NCBI RefSeq assembly: GCF_037977055.1
Contig: NZ_CP150274.1
Location: forward strand, 3,906,001-3,970,000
Direction of reading: 5' to 3'
Length of the DNA stretch: 64,000 nt
Source of the DNA: Paenibacillus sp. FSL K6-1096
GTDB taxonomy: Bacteria > Bacillota > Bacilli > Paenibacillales > Paenibacillaceae
Position 1 is the stretch's first letter. The number at the start of each line of letters is the position of its first letter. Both the position numbers and the translations under genes were made by a program. Under the pieces are notes generated by a model. That model was not told the DNA's origin and made no database searches. It was given only the letters and a program-made list of their open reading frames with translations. This document shows, piece after piece, positions 54,936 to 64,000 of the stretch.

Positions 54936-55933
54936 ATCATATTACTTCCCTTCAGGCGGAGTTTGGAATAATACAGCATTTTGTAAATGGTAGAGCTGGT
55001 GATGATCAGCACGGAGGCGGTCTTCATCTCCCGGCGGAGCTTCCGGTTGCGGAGAATTTTCGAGATATGCTTGTTCAGGAATCCGCCCAGCTCGACCAGA
55101 TATTCCTTGTTCATGGCTTTCTCGCCGGTAATCAACTGGTAGTTGCACAGTTCAATTCCTTCGGTCACGGTCCGGCACAGCGAGATTTCTTCGGCCACCG
55201 GATAATTCTGCTCCGAGATGGTCTCGTAGATCTCCAGGGCGGCACAGAAGCGGTCATAGTATTTCCGGGTGTTCATCGCGCCGGTGATGCTGTCGCTTCT
55301 TTTCAGATACATATATTTGGGGGAGTCGAGCGAGACCGTGGTGCGGGCCTGGAGGAATAGCTTGTAGGTGGTGAAAATGTCCTCGAAGTATTTGCCGACC
55401 GGATACCTCACATGGGTGAACAGCTCCGCCTTGTACAGCTTATCCCAGGCCAGATTCTGAATCTCGGTGTCCTCCAGGAGCTTATCGAGGGCTTGCTCGT
55501 TATTATAGACATGGACTTCATGGGTGAAGCTCTTCGGAAGCGGCACATCGTCCATAACCTCAACATGGCCGCACACGGCAATATCTGCATCATGGGCGGT
55601 CACCAGGGAATATAGGGATTCATACATATCCGGCTCGATCCAGTCATCGCTGTCCACGAATCCGAGATACCTGCCTTTTGCCACTTCAATTCCATAGTTG
55701 CGGGCATCGGACAGCCCCCCGTTCTGCTTATGGATGACGACTACCCGGGGGTCCAGCGCCTTGTAGGCCTCGCAGATGTCACCGCACCCGTCCGGCGATC
55801 CGTCATTGACCAGAATCAGCTCGAAATCCTTGAAAGTCTGGGCTAAGATCGAATCCACACATTTCTTCAGGTACAATTCCACCTTGTAGATCGGCACAAT
55901 AATACTGATCTCTGGCTTCACTTGAGCAGTCAC
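54932..55933 (-). CDS. Family 2 glycosyltransferase
   Basis: About 333 residues. The GT-A core shows PEISIIVPIYKVELYLKKCV, SILAQTFKDFELILVNDGSP, GGLSDARNYGIEVAKG and the DxD-type FVDSDDWIEPDMYE. It would add a sugar to a lipid-linked repeat. The start is uncertain: GTG 55933 follows AAAGGAA very closely, GTG 55921 lies 12 nt from it, and a frame to 55996 has no ribosome site. First gene of the flippase cluster. Confidence 0.87.
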   Translation of the reverse strand: MTAQVKPEISIIVPIYKVELYLKKCVDSILAQTFKDFELILVNDGSPDGCGDICEAYKALDPRVVVIHKQNGGLSDARNYGIEVAKGRYLGFVDSDDWIEPDMYESLYSLVTAHDADIAVCGHVEVMDDVPLPKSFTHEVHVYNNEQALDKLLEDTEIQNLAWDKLYKAELFTHVRYPVGKYFEDIFTTYKLFLQARTTVSLDSPKYMYLKRSDSITGAMNTRKYYDRFCAALEIYETISEQNYPVAEEISLCRTVTEGIELCNYQLITGEKAMNKEYLVELGGFLNKHISKILRNRKLRREMKTASVLIITSSTIYKMLYYSKLRLKGSNMI

Positions 55934-56109
55934 TTCCTTTCCAGGGAGAATGCAATCGCAGCTTATTGCTGTATTGAGCAAGAGTCTACGCGTCACTTGA
56001 GTTGTGAATATCTTACTATCCGGGTCAAAAGGTTGTATATACTACTTTAGTGTACTTATGGTGCGCAGAAGGTCGTATCCTGCCTGGGACATAGCCGCAA
56101 TTCCGCAGC

Positions 56110-56144
56110 AAAAAAGCCGCAGCACCATAGAGGTGACTGCGGCC
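56110..56144 (-). terminator. Terminator of the aldose-epimerase-like gene
   Basis: Minus-strand reading GGCCGCAGTCACC ... GGTGCTGCGGC followed by TTTTTT. It lies just after the gene ending at 56160. Confidence 0.85.
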
Positions 56145-56159
56145 TTCGCCTGCTGAAAT

Positions 56160-57035
56160 TTAGTTGAACGTAATCGCCAGCGCGCTGGTAAACCCGCCGC
56201 CCGGCGGCAGGGAGATGACGTTCTGCTTCTCCCGGATATCGCCGGTGAAGCCGGAGGTATCGGCCACGCCATGCCAAGGCTCGATGCATATGAACGGTGC
56301 ATTCTTCGGCTGCCAGATGCCGAGATCAGGGAAATTGGTGAAGGCGACTGTTACGCTCTTGTCAGACTGTCTGCTTTTGAGGGCAACCGATTTAGACTGG
56401 ACATTGCGGAAGACCAGGGCGTCGTGCGCGAACATCTCGTGGTTCAGCGGCAGCTTGTTGTCTCCGCCGAGCATGGCCTCGCTCTTATCCGGAGTAATCA
56501 AGCCATTCTCATTCAGGAACAGGCGCTCCAGGCGCTCCGGCTGCTCAAATTCAAGATAATAGTCAGTGAAGCTGCCTTCCCCGCCGATCGGGCAGTTGAA
56601 GGCCGGATGGGTGCCTAGCTGGAAGAACATTTCCTTTTCTCCGGGATTCTCCACCCGGTAACCGATGTCCAGCGTGCTGCCGTTCAGCGTATAGGTCAGA
56701 TATAGATGGAACGGATACGGGTAGCTGGCCAGCGTGTCCTCGCTGTGGGAGAGCCGGAAGATTGCCTGCGTCCCGCTGGATTCCACCAGTGTGAATTCAC
56801 TGCGTCTGGCGAAGCCGTGGCGGGCCAGCGGATACGACTGTCCGTCTACACGGACCGCTTCGCCTGCGGCTGCCCCGATCATCGGGAACAGCACCGGGGA
56901 ACGGCCTGTCCAATAGGCGGCGTCTCCGCTCCACATATATTCAGTCTCTGTATCAGTTCTTCTGAAGCTGACCAGCTCAGCGCCCAGTGAACTGATTTCG
57001 GCCACGGCCAGGCCGCTGCGTAAAATAGTGTTCAT
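56160..57035 (-). CDS. Aldose 1-epimerase-family protein (YihR/LacX type)
   Basis: 291 residues. Galactose-mutarotase-like beta fold with GAELVSFRR near the start, SPVLFPMIGAA, the catalytic-His region RHGFARRSEF, FQLGTHPAFNCP (second His) and the terminal CIEPWHGVADT with a likely catalytic Glu. Interconverts sugar anomers in the cytoplasm. ATG 57035 fits the family start. Monocistronic. Confidence 0.87.
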   Translation of the reverse strand: MNTILRSGLAVAEISSLGAELVSFRRTDTETEYMWSGDAAYWTGRSPVLFPMIGAAAGEAVRVDGQSYPLARHGFARRSEFTLVESSGTQAIFRLSHSEDTLASYPYPFHLYLTYTLNGSTLDIGYRVENPGEKEMFFQLGTHPAFNCPIGGEGSFTDYYLEFEQPERLERLFLNENGLITPDKSEAMLGGDNKLPLNHEMFAHDALVFRNVQSKSVALKSRQSDKSVTVAFTNFPDLGIWQPKNAPFICIEPWHGVADTSGFTGDIREKQNVISLPPGGGFTSALAITFN

Positions 57036-57228
57036 GCTTGTACCCCTCTCGTTTCTCAGTTGATATCCTCACGTCTCATATTCTAACAGAGATTGCCGCA
57101 GGTGATGCAAATTACGGAAATTCATCAGCCCATATTTTTTACAGTATGTAAAATGACAAACATGTGTAATCCGTTAACATATAAAGATAGCATTCATTCC
57201 ATATCAGCGGAAACGGGGGAATAAGCCG

Positions 57229-58458
57229 ATGCAGCTTAAGCAAATATTGGTGAACGGTGAGCGGCTGAAGGAGACGATTGAGGCTTTTGCCGCCTTCGGG
57301 CGGACGGACAAAGACGGGGTAACCCGGCTGTCCTTGTCGGAGCAGGATGTGCAGGTGCGCCGCTACTTCGCCGCCTGCTGTGAGGAGCTGGGCATGAGCG
57401 TGGAGACGGATGACCTGGGCAATATGTACGCCACCCTTGCCGGGAGTACCGAAGGCCCTCCAATCGTAATCGGCTCGCATCTGGATACGGTGAAGAAGGG
57501 CGGCAGATTCGATGGCGTGCTGGGTGTGATCGCCGGCCTTGAAGTGGCAAGAACCCTGGTGGATCACGGTATTCAGCCCCGGCTGCCCGTTACGGTGATG
57601 AACTTCACCAATGAGGAGGGGGCGCGCTTCGAGCCGTCCATGATGGCCTCTGGTGTCCTGTCCGGCAAGTTCGATAAGGCGGACATGCTGGAGAAAAAGG
57701 ATACGGAGGGCGTCAGCTTCGGCGAGGCGCTGGAGGCCAGCGGCTATGCCGGGGAGGCGGAGAACCGGATCAGGGAAGCGGCGGCTTATCTGGAGCTGCA
57801 CATCGAGCAAGGCCCTGTACTGGAGAAGGAGAACCTCCAGATTGGCCTGGTCGACTGTGTCGTGGGCATGGCCTGCTATGAGATTGAAGTGACCGGGGAA
57901 TCGGATCATGCCGGAACGACGCCGATGGAGATGCGCCGGGATGCGCTGTTTGCTGCAACCGATCTGATTACGGAGCTGCGCCGCAAGCTGTCTGTGCTGG
58001 ACCCTGAGCTGGTCTATACGATGGGGCGGATGAACGTGCTGCCGAACATCCATACCGTAATTCCGAACAAGGTAATCTTCACCGTGGAAGCGAGGCACAA
58101 GGATATGGACGTGGTCCGGGAGGTCGAGGCGGTCATACACGGCCTGCCGGAGGAGCTGCTGGATTGCACCGTGTCGAAGAGTAAGCTGTGGGGCCGCGAT
58201 ACGGTATGGTTCGATCCGGACATCTGCGGGCTGGTGGCTGACGCAACGCAGAAGCTGGGCTACAGCAGCCGGAAGCTGGCCAGCGGCGCAGGGCATGACG
58301 CCCAGTTCGTGGCGGGGTTCCTGCCGTCGGCGATGATTTTTGTCCCCAGCGTGAACGGCAAAAGCCACTGCGAGGAAGAGCTCACCTCCTACGAGGATTG
58401 TGAATCGGGCGTGAATGTGGTGCTGGAGACGGTGCTGTCGCTGCTGTCCCGGGCTTGA
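57229..58458 (+). CDS. M20-family amidohydrolase (N-carbamoyl-L-amino acid hydrolase/allantoate amidohydrolase type)
   Basis: 409 residues, ATG with CGGGGGA upstream. Zinc ligands are in PIVIGSHLDTVKKGGRFDG, FTNEEGARF, LELHIEQGP and the C-terminal GKSHCEEE. A dimerisation domain lies at ~215-330 (SDHAGTTPMEMRRDAL). Enzymes of this type split N-carbamoyl or ureido groups from amino acids or allantoate. I cannot tell the two activities apart. Monocistronic. Confidence 0.9.
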   Translation: MQLKQILVNGERLKETIEAFAAFGRTDKDGVTRLSLSEQDVQVRRYFAACCEELGMSVETDDLGNMYATLAGSTEGPPIVIGSHLDTVKKGGRFDGVLGVIAGLEVARTLVDHGIQPRLPVTVMNFTNEEGARFEPSMMASGVLSGKFDKADMLEKKDTEGVSFGEALEASGYAGEAENRIREAAAYLELHIEQGPVLEKENLQIGLVDCVVGMACYEIEVTGESDHAGTTPMEMRRDALFAATDLITELRRKLSVLDPELVYTMGRMNVLPNIHTVIPNKVIFTVEARHKDMDVVREVEAVIHGLPEELLDCTVSKSKLWGRDTVWFDPDICGLVADATQKLGYSSRKLASGAGHDAQFVAGFLPSAMIFVPSVNGKSHCEEELTSYEDCESGVNVVLETVLSLLSRA

Positions 58459-58504
58459 GCTGGGAGTAGACTGTAGACTAAGCGGAATCCATAGTTTGGC
58501 GTTG

Positions 58505-58531
58505 AAGACACCTAACCGGTGTCTTTTTTTT
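58505..58531 (+). terminator. Terminator of the amidohydrolase gene
   Basis: AGACACC, loop TAACC, GGTGTCT followed by a run of T. The second 51-bp repeat array starts 20 bp later. Confidence 0.88.
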
Positions 58532-58550
58532 CGTGTCGGTGAAGGTGCGC

Positions 58551-58740
58551 GGGCCGATTGTATGCGAAAAACCGAACACATTTGGCATCACGGGGGTAGC
58601 CGGGCCGAATGTATGCGAAAAACCGAACACATTCAGTATCGTGAGGGTATCCGAGCCGAATGTATACGAAAAACCGAACACATTTGGCTTCACGAGGGCA
58701 ACCGGGCCGAATGTATGCGAAAAACCGAATATAATATGCT
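58551..58740. repeat. Second 51-bp hairpin repeat array (3.7 units)
   Basis: Units begin GGGCCGAATGTATGCGAAAA and keep the palindrome GCCGAATGTA..CG-AAAAAC-CG..ACACATTTGGC. Hairpin core and 51-bp period match the array at 37634, but the linker part (CATCACGGGGGTAGCC type) differs. It too starts directly after an intrinsic terminator. Confidence 0.9.
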
Positions 58741-58989
58741 GGCGAGGTGGTGCTCCAGAATCAATACTGATTCCTCAACATCCATATACAATTTCTGTGA
58801 TGGACAGGCTGTAAGCAATATATCGATATCGCGGCAAGAATGGGAGATAGTCAAGGCGGAGCTGGAAACGTTAAGTTAGATGGGCGGGAGGGCCGAACGC
58901 AGCAGGACGGCAAGTAAAGCAAAGCGAATCGAGTCGTTCACTTCCGGCAGCTCAATATCTATCATGAACATACGGGGGAGATGAGAAGA
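58741..58989 (+). other. Intergenic stretch without a supported gene
   Basis: An open frame that enters from the repeats stops at 58879, ending in EWEIVKAELETLS. It has no ribosome site or start of its own and may be a gene remnant. The rest is leader sequence of the solute-binding gene. No convincing promoter seen. Confidence 0.4.
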
Positions 58990-60576
58990 ATGAAGAAAGC
59001 TTGGAGAAAGCGGATGCTGCTGGGTGCCAGCCTGTTGCTGGCGGTAGGCGGACTGGCAGGCTGCACGGGCGGCGCAGACGGGAATAAGAATGCGGAGGGG
59101 GCAGCGGCCGATGGGCCGACACCAATCTCGATCTGGGCATCGCTGAACACGAATGTCTCGATTACGCTGAAGAATATGAGTGAGATTACGGCGATCAAGG
59201 AGTGGGAGAAGAAGACCAACATTAAGACGGAATTCCAGCATCCGGCGGTCGGGGCAGAGACGGAGCAGTTCAACGTGATGCTGGCATCCAACAAGCTGCC
59301 GGATGTGATGTTCGTCTATGGCGACTATTCCAAGCTGTACACGGACGGCAGCATCATTAAGCTGAACGATCTGATTGACCAGTACGCGCCTAACCTGAAA
59401 AAGATTCTGGACGAGAATCCCGAGATGGCGAAGCAATTGAAAGCGGATAACGGGGACATCTATGCCATCCCGCATCTGCGGCTGGGCAAGTACAAGACCT
59501 TCGGCGGCATGTTCATCCGCCAGGATTGGCTGGATGAGCTGAAGCTAGAGCAGCCGGAGACGATTGCCGAGTGGGAGACGGTGCTGAAGGCCTTCAAGGA
59601 GAAGAAGGGCGTCACCGCTCCGCTTCTGTACGGCGCTCCGCCCAAACTGACGACGATGGGCCCGGCAGCCGCCAATTTTCTGGAGGCCTACGGCATCACG
59701 AATACAATCTTCCTCAAGGACGGCAAGGTGGTCTTCGGACCGGTAGAGCCGGAATTCAAGGAGTTCCTGACCACCTTCCACCGCTGGTATCAGGAGGGGC
59801 TGATCGATCCGGACTTTGCCACCAATGATCAGAAAACCTTTGATGCCAAGATTCTTAGCGGCCAGGCCGGTGCCTTCTTCACGTACATCGGCGGCGGGAT
59901 CGGGCGCTATCTGCCCGCCCTCCAGGAGAAGGAGCCAGAGGCCAATCTGACGGCCGTGCAGTTCCCCATAGTGAACAAGGGCGATGAGCCGATGTTCACC
60001 GGCCGGTCCTGGGAGTGGAGCGGTGCCGGAGCCACGATTACCAAGAGCAACAAGCACCCAGAGGAGACCGTGAAGGCGCTGGATTATTTCTTCAGTGAGG
60101 AAGGCCATATGCTGAAGAACTTCGGCGTAGAGGGTGTGACGTACACGATGAAGGACGGATATCCGACCTACACGGATGAGATTCTGAAGAACCCGGACGG
60201 ACTATCGGTGGTTCAGGCGATGGCGAAGCATTTCATTGCCAACTATCCGTTTGTCGGGGAGGATGACGACCGGTACAACGAGCAGTATTACCAGTACCAG
60301 CAGCAGAAGGACGCGGTAACGCTTTTTTCCAAATATAGTGACAATACGCTTAAGGTCGGTCTTCCGCCCGTCAGTCTGACTACCGAGGAATCCAGTGAAT
60401 ACAGCAAAATCATGAGCGACATCACCACCTACCGCGATGAGATGTTCATCAAGTTCGTCATCGGCGCGGAGCCGCTGGAGAACTTCGATAAGTTCACAGC
60501 CCAGATCGGCAAGTTCAACCTGAAGCGGGCGATTGAAATTCAGCAGGCGGCAGTAGACCGCTACAATGCAAGATAA
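58990..60576 (+). CDS. Sugar ABC transporter solute-binding lipoprotein (LplA type)
   Basis: 528 residues from ATG 58990 (GGGGGAG ~9 nt upstream; ATG 58981 is too close to it). The lipoprotein signal ends in LAGC. The mature part matches the long LplA-like binding proteins (EWEKKTNIKTEFQHPA, VMFVYGDYSK, NGDIYAIPHLRLG, FSEEGHMLKNFGVEGVTY). First gene of an lplABC-type operon with two permeases; no ATPase gene is present. Confidence 0.9.
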   Translation: MKKAWRKRMLLGASLLLAVGGLAGCTGGADGNKNAEGAAADGPTPISIWASLNTNVSITLKNMSEITAIKEWEKKTNIKTEFQHPAVGAETEQFNVMLASNKLPDVMFVYGDYSKLYTDGSIIKLNDLIDQYAPNLKKILDENPEMAKQLKADNGDIYAIPHLRLGKYKTFGGMFIRQDWLDELKLEQPETIAEWETVLKAFKEKKGVTAPLLYGAPPKLTTMGPAAANFLEAYGITNTIFLKDGKVVFGPVEPEFKEFLTTFHRWYQEGLIDPDFATNDQKTFDAKILSGQAGAFFTYIGGGIGRYLPALQEKEPEANLTAVQFPIVNKGDEPMFTGRSWEWSGAGATITKSNKHPEETVKALDYFFSEEGHMLKNFGVEGVTYTMKDGYPTYTDEILKNPDGLSVVQAMAKHFIANYPFVGEDDDRYNEQYYQYQQQKDAVTLFSKYSDNTLKVGLPPVSLTTEESSEYSKIMSDITTYRDEMFIKFVIGAEPLENFDKFTAQIGKFNLKRAIEIQQAAVDRYNAR

Positions 60577-60662
60577 ATCAGGATGAAGGCCACCTGCGGA
60601 GCGGCAGAATGAGCTGATTATGCCCCCGCAGGCCGGTCCTGCAAAAGAAAGGAGGGAGACCT

Positions 60663-61580
60663 GTGACACAGAAGTTATCCCTGGTCTGGCTGAATTACAA
60701 GCGGAACAAAGTGATCTACTGGATGGCTTTTCCGGTGGTTCTGTACTTTCTGGTCTTCAAGTATCTGCCGATGTATGGTGCGGTCATCGCGTTCAAGGAA
60801 TACACCGTCGGCAAGGGCATCTGGGGCAGTGAGTGGGTGGGGCTGCAGCATTTCCGCGATTTTTTTCAGAGCTATTATTTCTGGCGGGTGCTCAAAAACA
60901 CACTGATCCTCAGCTTCTACCAGCTGCTGTTCGGCTTCCCGGCCCCGATCCTGCTGGCGCTGCTGCTCAATGAGCTGAGGCATGAGATGTTCAAGCGCAC
61001 GGTGCAGACGGTCTCTTATATCCCCCACTTTATCTCCCTGGTGGTCATTTGCGGAATGGTGGTCGATTTCTCCTCCCGTGACGGGCTGTTTAATTCGATC
61101 ATTACATTCTTCGGCGGGGAGAGCAGCGCGCTGCTGAGTGAGCCGGGGAATTTCCGCACGATCTATACGGCCTCCTCCATCTGGCAGGAGCTTGGATTCT
61201 CGACCATTATCTATCTGGCGGCGCTCAGCGGAATTAATCCCGAGCTCTACGATGCATCGATGGTGGACGGGGCCAGCCGGCTCCGCCGGGTCTGGCATAT
61301 TACCCTGCCGGGAATTATCCCGATGATTGTCATTCTGCTGATTCTGCGCATAGGCGGGCTGATGGAGATCGGCTTCGAGAAGGTCATCCTGCTCTATAAT
61401 CCGAACGTCTACGATACAGCGGATGTCATCTCCACCTTCGTCTACCGCAAAGGGATCAGCGAGAGTGCAGAGTTCAGCTATACGACGGCCGTTGGCCTGT
61501 TCCAGTCGCTGGTCAATTTCATTCTGCTCATCGGGGCCAACCGTCTCTCCAAGGCCGTATCCGACAATAAGCTGTTCTAA
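60663..61580 (+). CDS. Sugar ABC transporter permease (LplB type)
   Basis: 305 residues, GTG start after AAAGGAGGGAG. Six helices; the N-terminal KYLPMYGAVIAFKEY and the EAA loop ELYDASMVDGASRLRRVWHI are typical of LplB. It follows the binding protein by ~85 bp. Confidence 0.93.
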   Translation: MTQKLSLVWLNYKRNKVIYWMAFPVVLYFLVFKYLPMYGAVIAFKEYTVGKGIWGSEWVGLQHFRDFFQSYYFWRVLKNTLILSFYQLLFGFPAPILLALLLNELRHEMFKRTVQTVSYIPHFISLVVICGMVVDFSSRDGLFNSIITFFGGESSALLSEPGNFRTIYTASSIWQELGFSTIIYLAALSGINPELYDASMVDGASRLRRVWHITLPGIIPMIVILLILRIGGLMEIGFEKVILLYNPNVYDTADVISTFVYRKGISESAEFSYTTAVGLFQSLVNFILLIGANRLSKAVSDNKLF

Positions 61581-61593
61581 GTGAGGGATTCTC

Positions 61594-62478
61594 ATGACGA
61601 TTAAACGAACGATAGGGGAAAAGCTGTTTGACAGCCTCAACGTGCTGCTCATGATCCTGCTGATCATCATCACCTTGTATCCGCTGTGGCATGTGCTGAA
61701 TGCTTCGTTAAGCGACTCCAACCGGCTGATGGCCCATAGCGGCCTGCTGCTGCTCCCGGACGGGTTCAACCTGGACAGCTACAAGCTGGTGCTCAGTAAT
61801 CCGAGCATTCTCTCCGGCTACCGGAATACGCTGGTGATCGTAGTGTTGGGCACGGCGCTCAATCTGCTTTTTACCATCCTGGGGGCCTATACCCTCTCCC
61901 GCAAAAGCTTCATGCTGCGCAATCCGATCATGCTGGCCATTGTGTTCACCATGTTCTTCAACGGAGGCATTATTCCGACCTACCTGCTGATTAACAATAC
62001 TCTGCATCTTGGCGATAATCTGCTGGCGCTGATTGTGCCGGGGCTGGTCAGCAGTTATAATCTGATCATTATGCGTACAGCCTTTCAGGGAATCTCCGAG
62101 AGTCTGCTGGAATCGGCGAGAATTGACGGGGCGGGGGAGCTGCGCATCCTGTGGCGGATTGTCGTCCCTTTATCGATGCCGGTCATTGCGGTCATGATTC
62201 TGTTCTACGGGGTGGGCCACTGGAACTCCTGGTTCAGCGCCATCCTGTACATCCGCGACCGTGATCTGTATCCGCTTCAGCTGGTGCTGCGGGAGATTCT
62301 GATCCAGAACAGCACGGATTCGATGACCACCTCGGCCGCCATGGGCGACAAGGAAGCGATCGGAGAAAGTGTGAAGTACGCAACGGTGATGGTGGCTACG
62401 CTGCCGATTCTGTTTATTTATCCGTTTTTGCAGAAGTATTTCGTGAAGGGCGTCATGATCGGCGCAATCAAGGAATAG
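61594..62478 (+). CDS. Sugar ABC transporter permease (LplC type)
   Basis: 294 residues, ATG after GTGAGG. Starts with TIGEKLFDSLNVLLMI. Membrane helices and the EAA loop (SLLESARIDGAGELRILWRI) fit LplC; it ends KYFVKGVMIGAIKE. It lies 13 bp after the LplB-type gene. Confidence 0.93.
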   Translation: MTIKRTIGEKLFDSLNVLLMILLIIITLYPLWHVLNASLSDSNRLMAHSGLLLLPDGFNLDSYKLVLSNPSILSGYRNTLVIVVLGTALNLLFTILGAYTLSRKSFMLRNPIMLAIVFTMFFNGGIIPTYLLINNTLHLGDNLLALIVPGLVSSYNLIIMRTAFQGISESLLESARIDGAGELRILWRIVVPLSMPVIAVMILFYGVGHWNSWFSAILYIRDRDLYPLQLVLREILIQNSTDSMTTSAAMGDKEAIGESVKYATVMVATLPILFIYPFLQKYFVKGVMIGAIKE

Positions 62479-62530
62479 ACCGGAGCCGCACCAGCACTGC
62501 ATCCACATCATGAACAAGGAGGAGGAGCGC

Positions 62531-64000
62531 CTTGAAAAAGAAAAGCATCCTGCTGTCCTGGAGCCTCTCTTATCTGGTCATCCTGCTCATCCCCGTGGCC
62601 ATCGGGGCGGCTGTATTTGCGGAAGCCCGCAATCTGCTGAAGGAAGAGGTGAACCGCTCCAACATGGTGCTGCTGTCCCAGGTGCAGGAGACGATCGACA
62701 GCCAGATCCGGGATATCAGCAGCATCAGCAGCCAGCTTATGGCCGATTCCCAGCTCAGCAGCTTCATTAACCATGCGTCCGAGCAGGATGCCAGATGGCG
62801 GCTGATGGGGCTGGAGCTGATTAAGAACCTCAAATCGATCCGCATCGGGAACGGGCTCATCCGCGAGCTGTACATCTATGTGAAGTCTTCCGATGTGGCG
62901 CTGTCCTCCTCTTCGCTGATGTCCAAGAAGCTGCTGTATGAGATTTATTATGAGGGCACCGGGGTAAGCGGGCCGGAGTGGACTAAGCTGATGGAGGAGT
63001 CAGACCAGAGCGCCTTCCGCAAAATGAAAGTCCTCAGCGAGGACCTCCGCATAGAGGAGACCTTGGTCTACCTTCAGCCTTATCCGGTTCAGGTGTCGCC
63101 GGGCAGCCCGGCTACCTTTGTGGTCATGCTGGACCCGGAACGGTTCCAGCAGGCGATCAATAATGTGCGGCTGGAGCCGGAGAGTATAGTGTTCATTCTG
63201 GACCGTGACGGGCGTGCGCTTTTCTCCACAGGCACTGTTGAAACCCCTTACACGATCCAGCAATATTTGCAGCAGAACAAGGACGGCGGTAGACGGGCCG
63301 GCACGGCCGACTGGAACGGGGAATCGGTGACGGTCTCGCAGATCTCCTCCAATGTGGAGGAGTGGCAGTATGTCTCTATCGTTCCGACCCGGATCTATGC
63401 CAAGAAGCTGATGGTCATCCGCAGCATCACCTTCGCCGGTGTAGCTGCGGTGCTGGTGCTGGGCGGTGTGGCCGCCTGGTGGTTCACCCGGCGGAATTAC
63501 CGGCCGCTCGGCCGGATTATGAATATTATCTCCGATAAGGTCAAGGGGAAGCTGGAGCAGCCGGATGATGAGTTCGGCATTCTGCAGACGGTGCTGACCC
63601 GGGCCTGGGAGGAGCAGGACCAGTTCGCCACGCGGCTCAAGGAGCAGCAGACGATGGTACGCAGCAGCTTCCTGACGAGGCTGCTCAAGGGACGGGTACA
63701 GCCGGGAGAAGGGCTGGCCGGGGAGATGGAGCGTGTAGGCCTTATTTTTGAGAGCGATTCCTTTGCGGTCTTGCTGGTGCACATAGAGAATTATGAGGGG
63801 CTGTTCCGCACAAGGGCCCCGGAGGACAAGGAGGAGAAGCGCCAGTTCGTGCATCTGATCCTGACCAATGTGCTGGAGGAGCTGCTGGGGCCAGCCGGTC
63901 CTGTATATTCCGCAGAGATGGATGGACGGATTGCGCTGCTGGTCAATCTCCGGGGAAATACGGCAGAGGCAGTGCCGGAGCTGATCCGGGCGACCGGAGA
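62531..64000 (+). CDS. Membrane-anchored AraC-type sensor/regulator (5' part, runs off the window)
   Basis: 490 codons are open to the window edge from a TTG at 62531, with GAGGAG upstream. A first membrane helix spans ~5-28 (LLSWSLSYLVILLIPVAIGA). An extracellular Cache-like region follows to ~290, then a second helix at ~297-316 (ITFAGVAAVLVLGGVAAWWF) and a cytoplasmic linker (RPLGRIMNIISD). This is the build of paenibacillar AraC sensors whose two HTH motifs are at the C-terminus, outside this window. It directly follows the Lpl-type transporter and probably regulates it. Confidence 0.82.

Noticed and set aside
58415..58879. Open frame encoding repeated CMRKTEHI-like peptides
   Set aside because: It begins inside the amidohydrolase gene and passes through the terminator and repeats; the same period-of-three artefact as in the first array.

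Overview
The window looks like chromosome from a Paenibacillus-type firmicute. This is inferred from strong AGGAGG-like ribosome sites with many GTG and TTG starts, S-layer-homology (SLH) surface proteins, a YaaH-like LysM/GH18 spore-type hydrolase, an Lpl-type sugar ABC transporter next to a membrane-anchored AraC-type sensor, and many carbohydrate regulators of the LacI, AraC and GntR types. I cannot name the species.

Layout. At 150-7809 a methyltransferase gene (minus strand) lies divergently beside a compact plus-strand operon. The operon holds a SPASM radical SAM enzyme, a B12-binding-type radical SAM enzyme, a tiny three-cysteine peptide gene (4007-4150), a cytoplasmic subtilisin-like protease, a second SPASM enzyme, and a third SPASM enzyme with a PqqD-like N-terminus. 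I read this as a RiPP (ribosomal peptide) pathway with four radical SAM enzymes acting on one 47-residue precursor. It is the most likely undescribed system here. From 7895 to 22890 come a GH94 disaccharide phosphorylase, a large SLH surface protein split by an IS4-family element (12698-13912, 13-bp target duplication), a second SLH protein with a C-type-lectin-like domain, a response regulator with a BTAD-type output region, and a GntR/UTRA regulator. From 23304 to 35377 come phosphoketolase, a two-gene radical SAM DNA-repair pair, a small membrane protein, a domain-permuted GH3 beta-glucosidase, a LysM/GH18 protein, an Sm-like small protein, a GNAT acetyltransferase and an AraC/GyrI-like regulator.

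At 35456-39832 an HTH protein with a possible cysteine-peptidase-like region precedes tRNA-Leu(CAG). Behind the tRNA terminator is an array of 51-bp hairpin repeats, interrupted exactly by an IS110-family element (38057-39662). The non-coding left part of that element holds an 11-nt match to the target across the junction and an 8-nt match to its own right end, as expected for a bridge RNA. A related 51-bp array sits at 58551-58740.

From 39914 to 49797 are a Gfo/Idh oxidoreductase divergent from an AraC regulator, a lipoprotein, and a minus-strand catabolic gene set: ABC permeases, solute-binding protein, LacI regulator, BadF-type sugar kinase and GH4 phosphoglycosidase, with two LacI-type operators ahead of it. 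The rest is uridine kinase, a threonine-aldolase-like enzyme, a three-gene polysaccharide cluster (GT2, pyruvyltransferase family, flippase), an aldose-epimerase-like protein, an M20 amidohydrolase, and a plus-strand LplABC-type sugar transporter followed by the start of an AraC-type membrane sensor that runs off the window.
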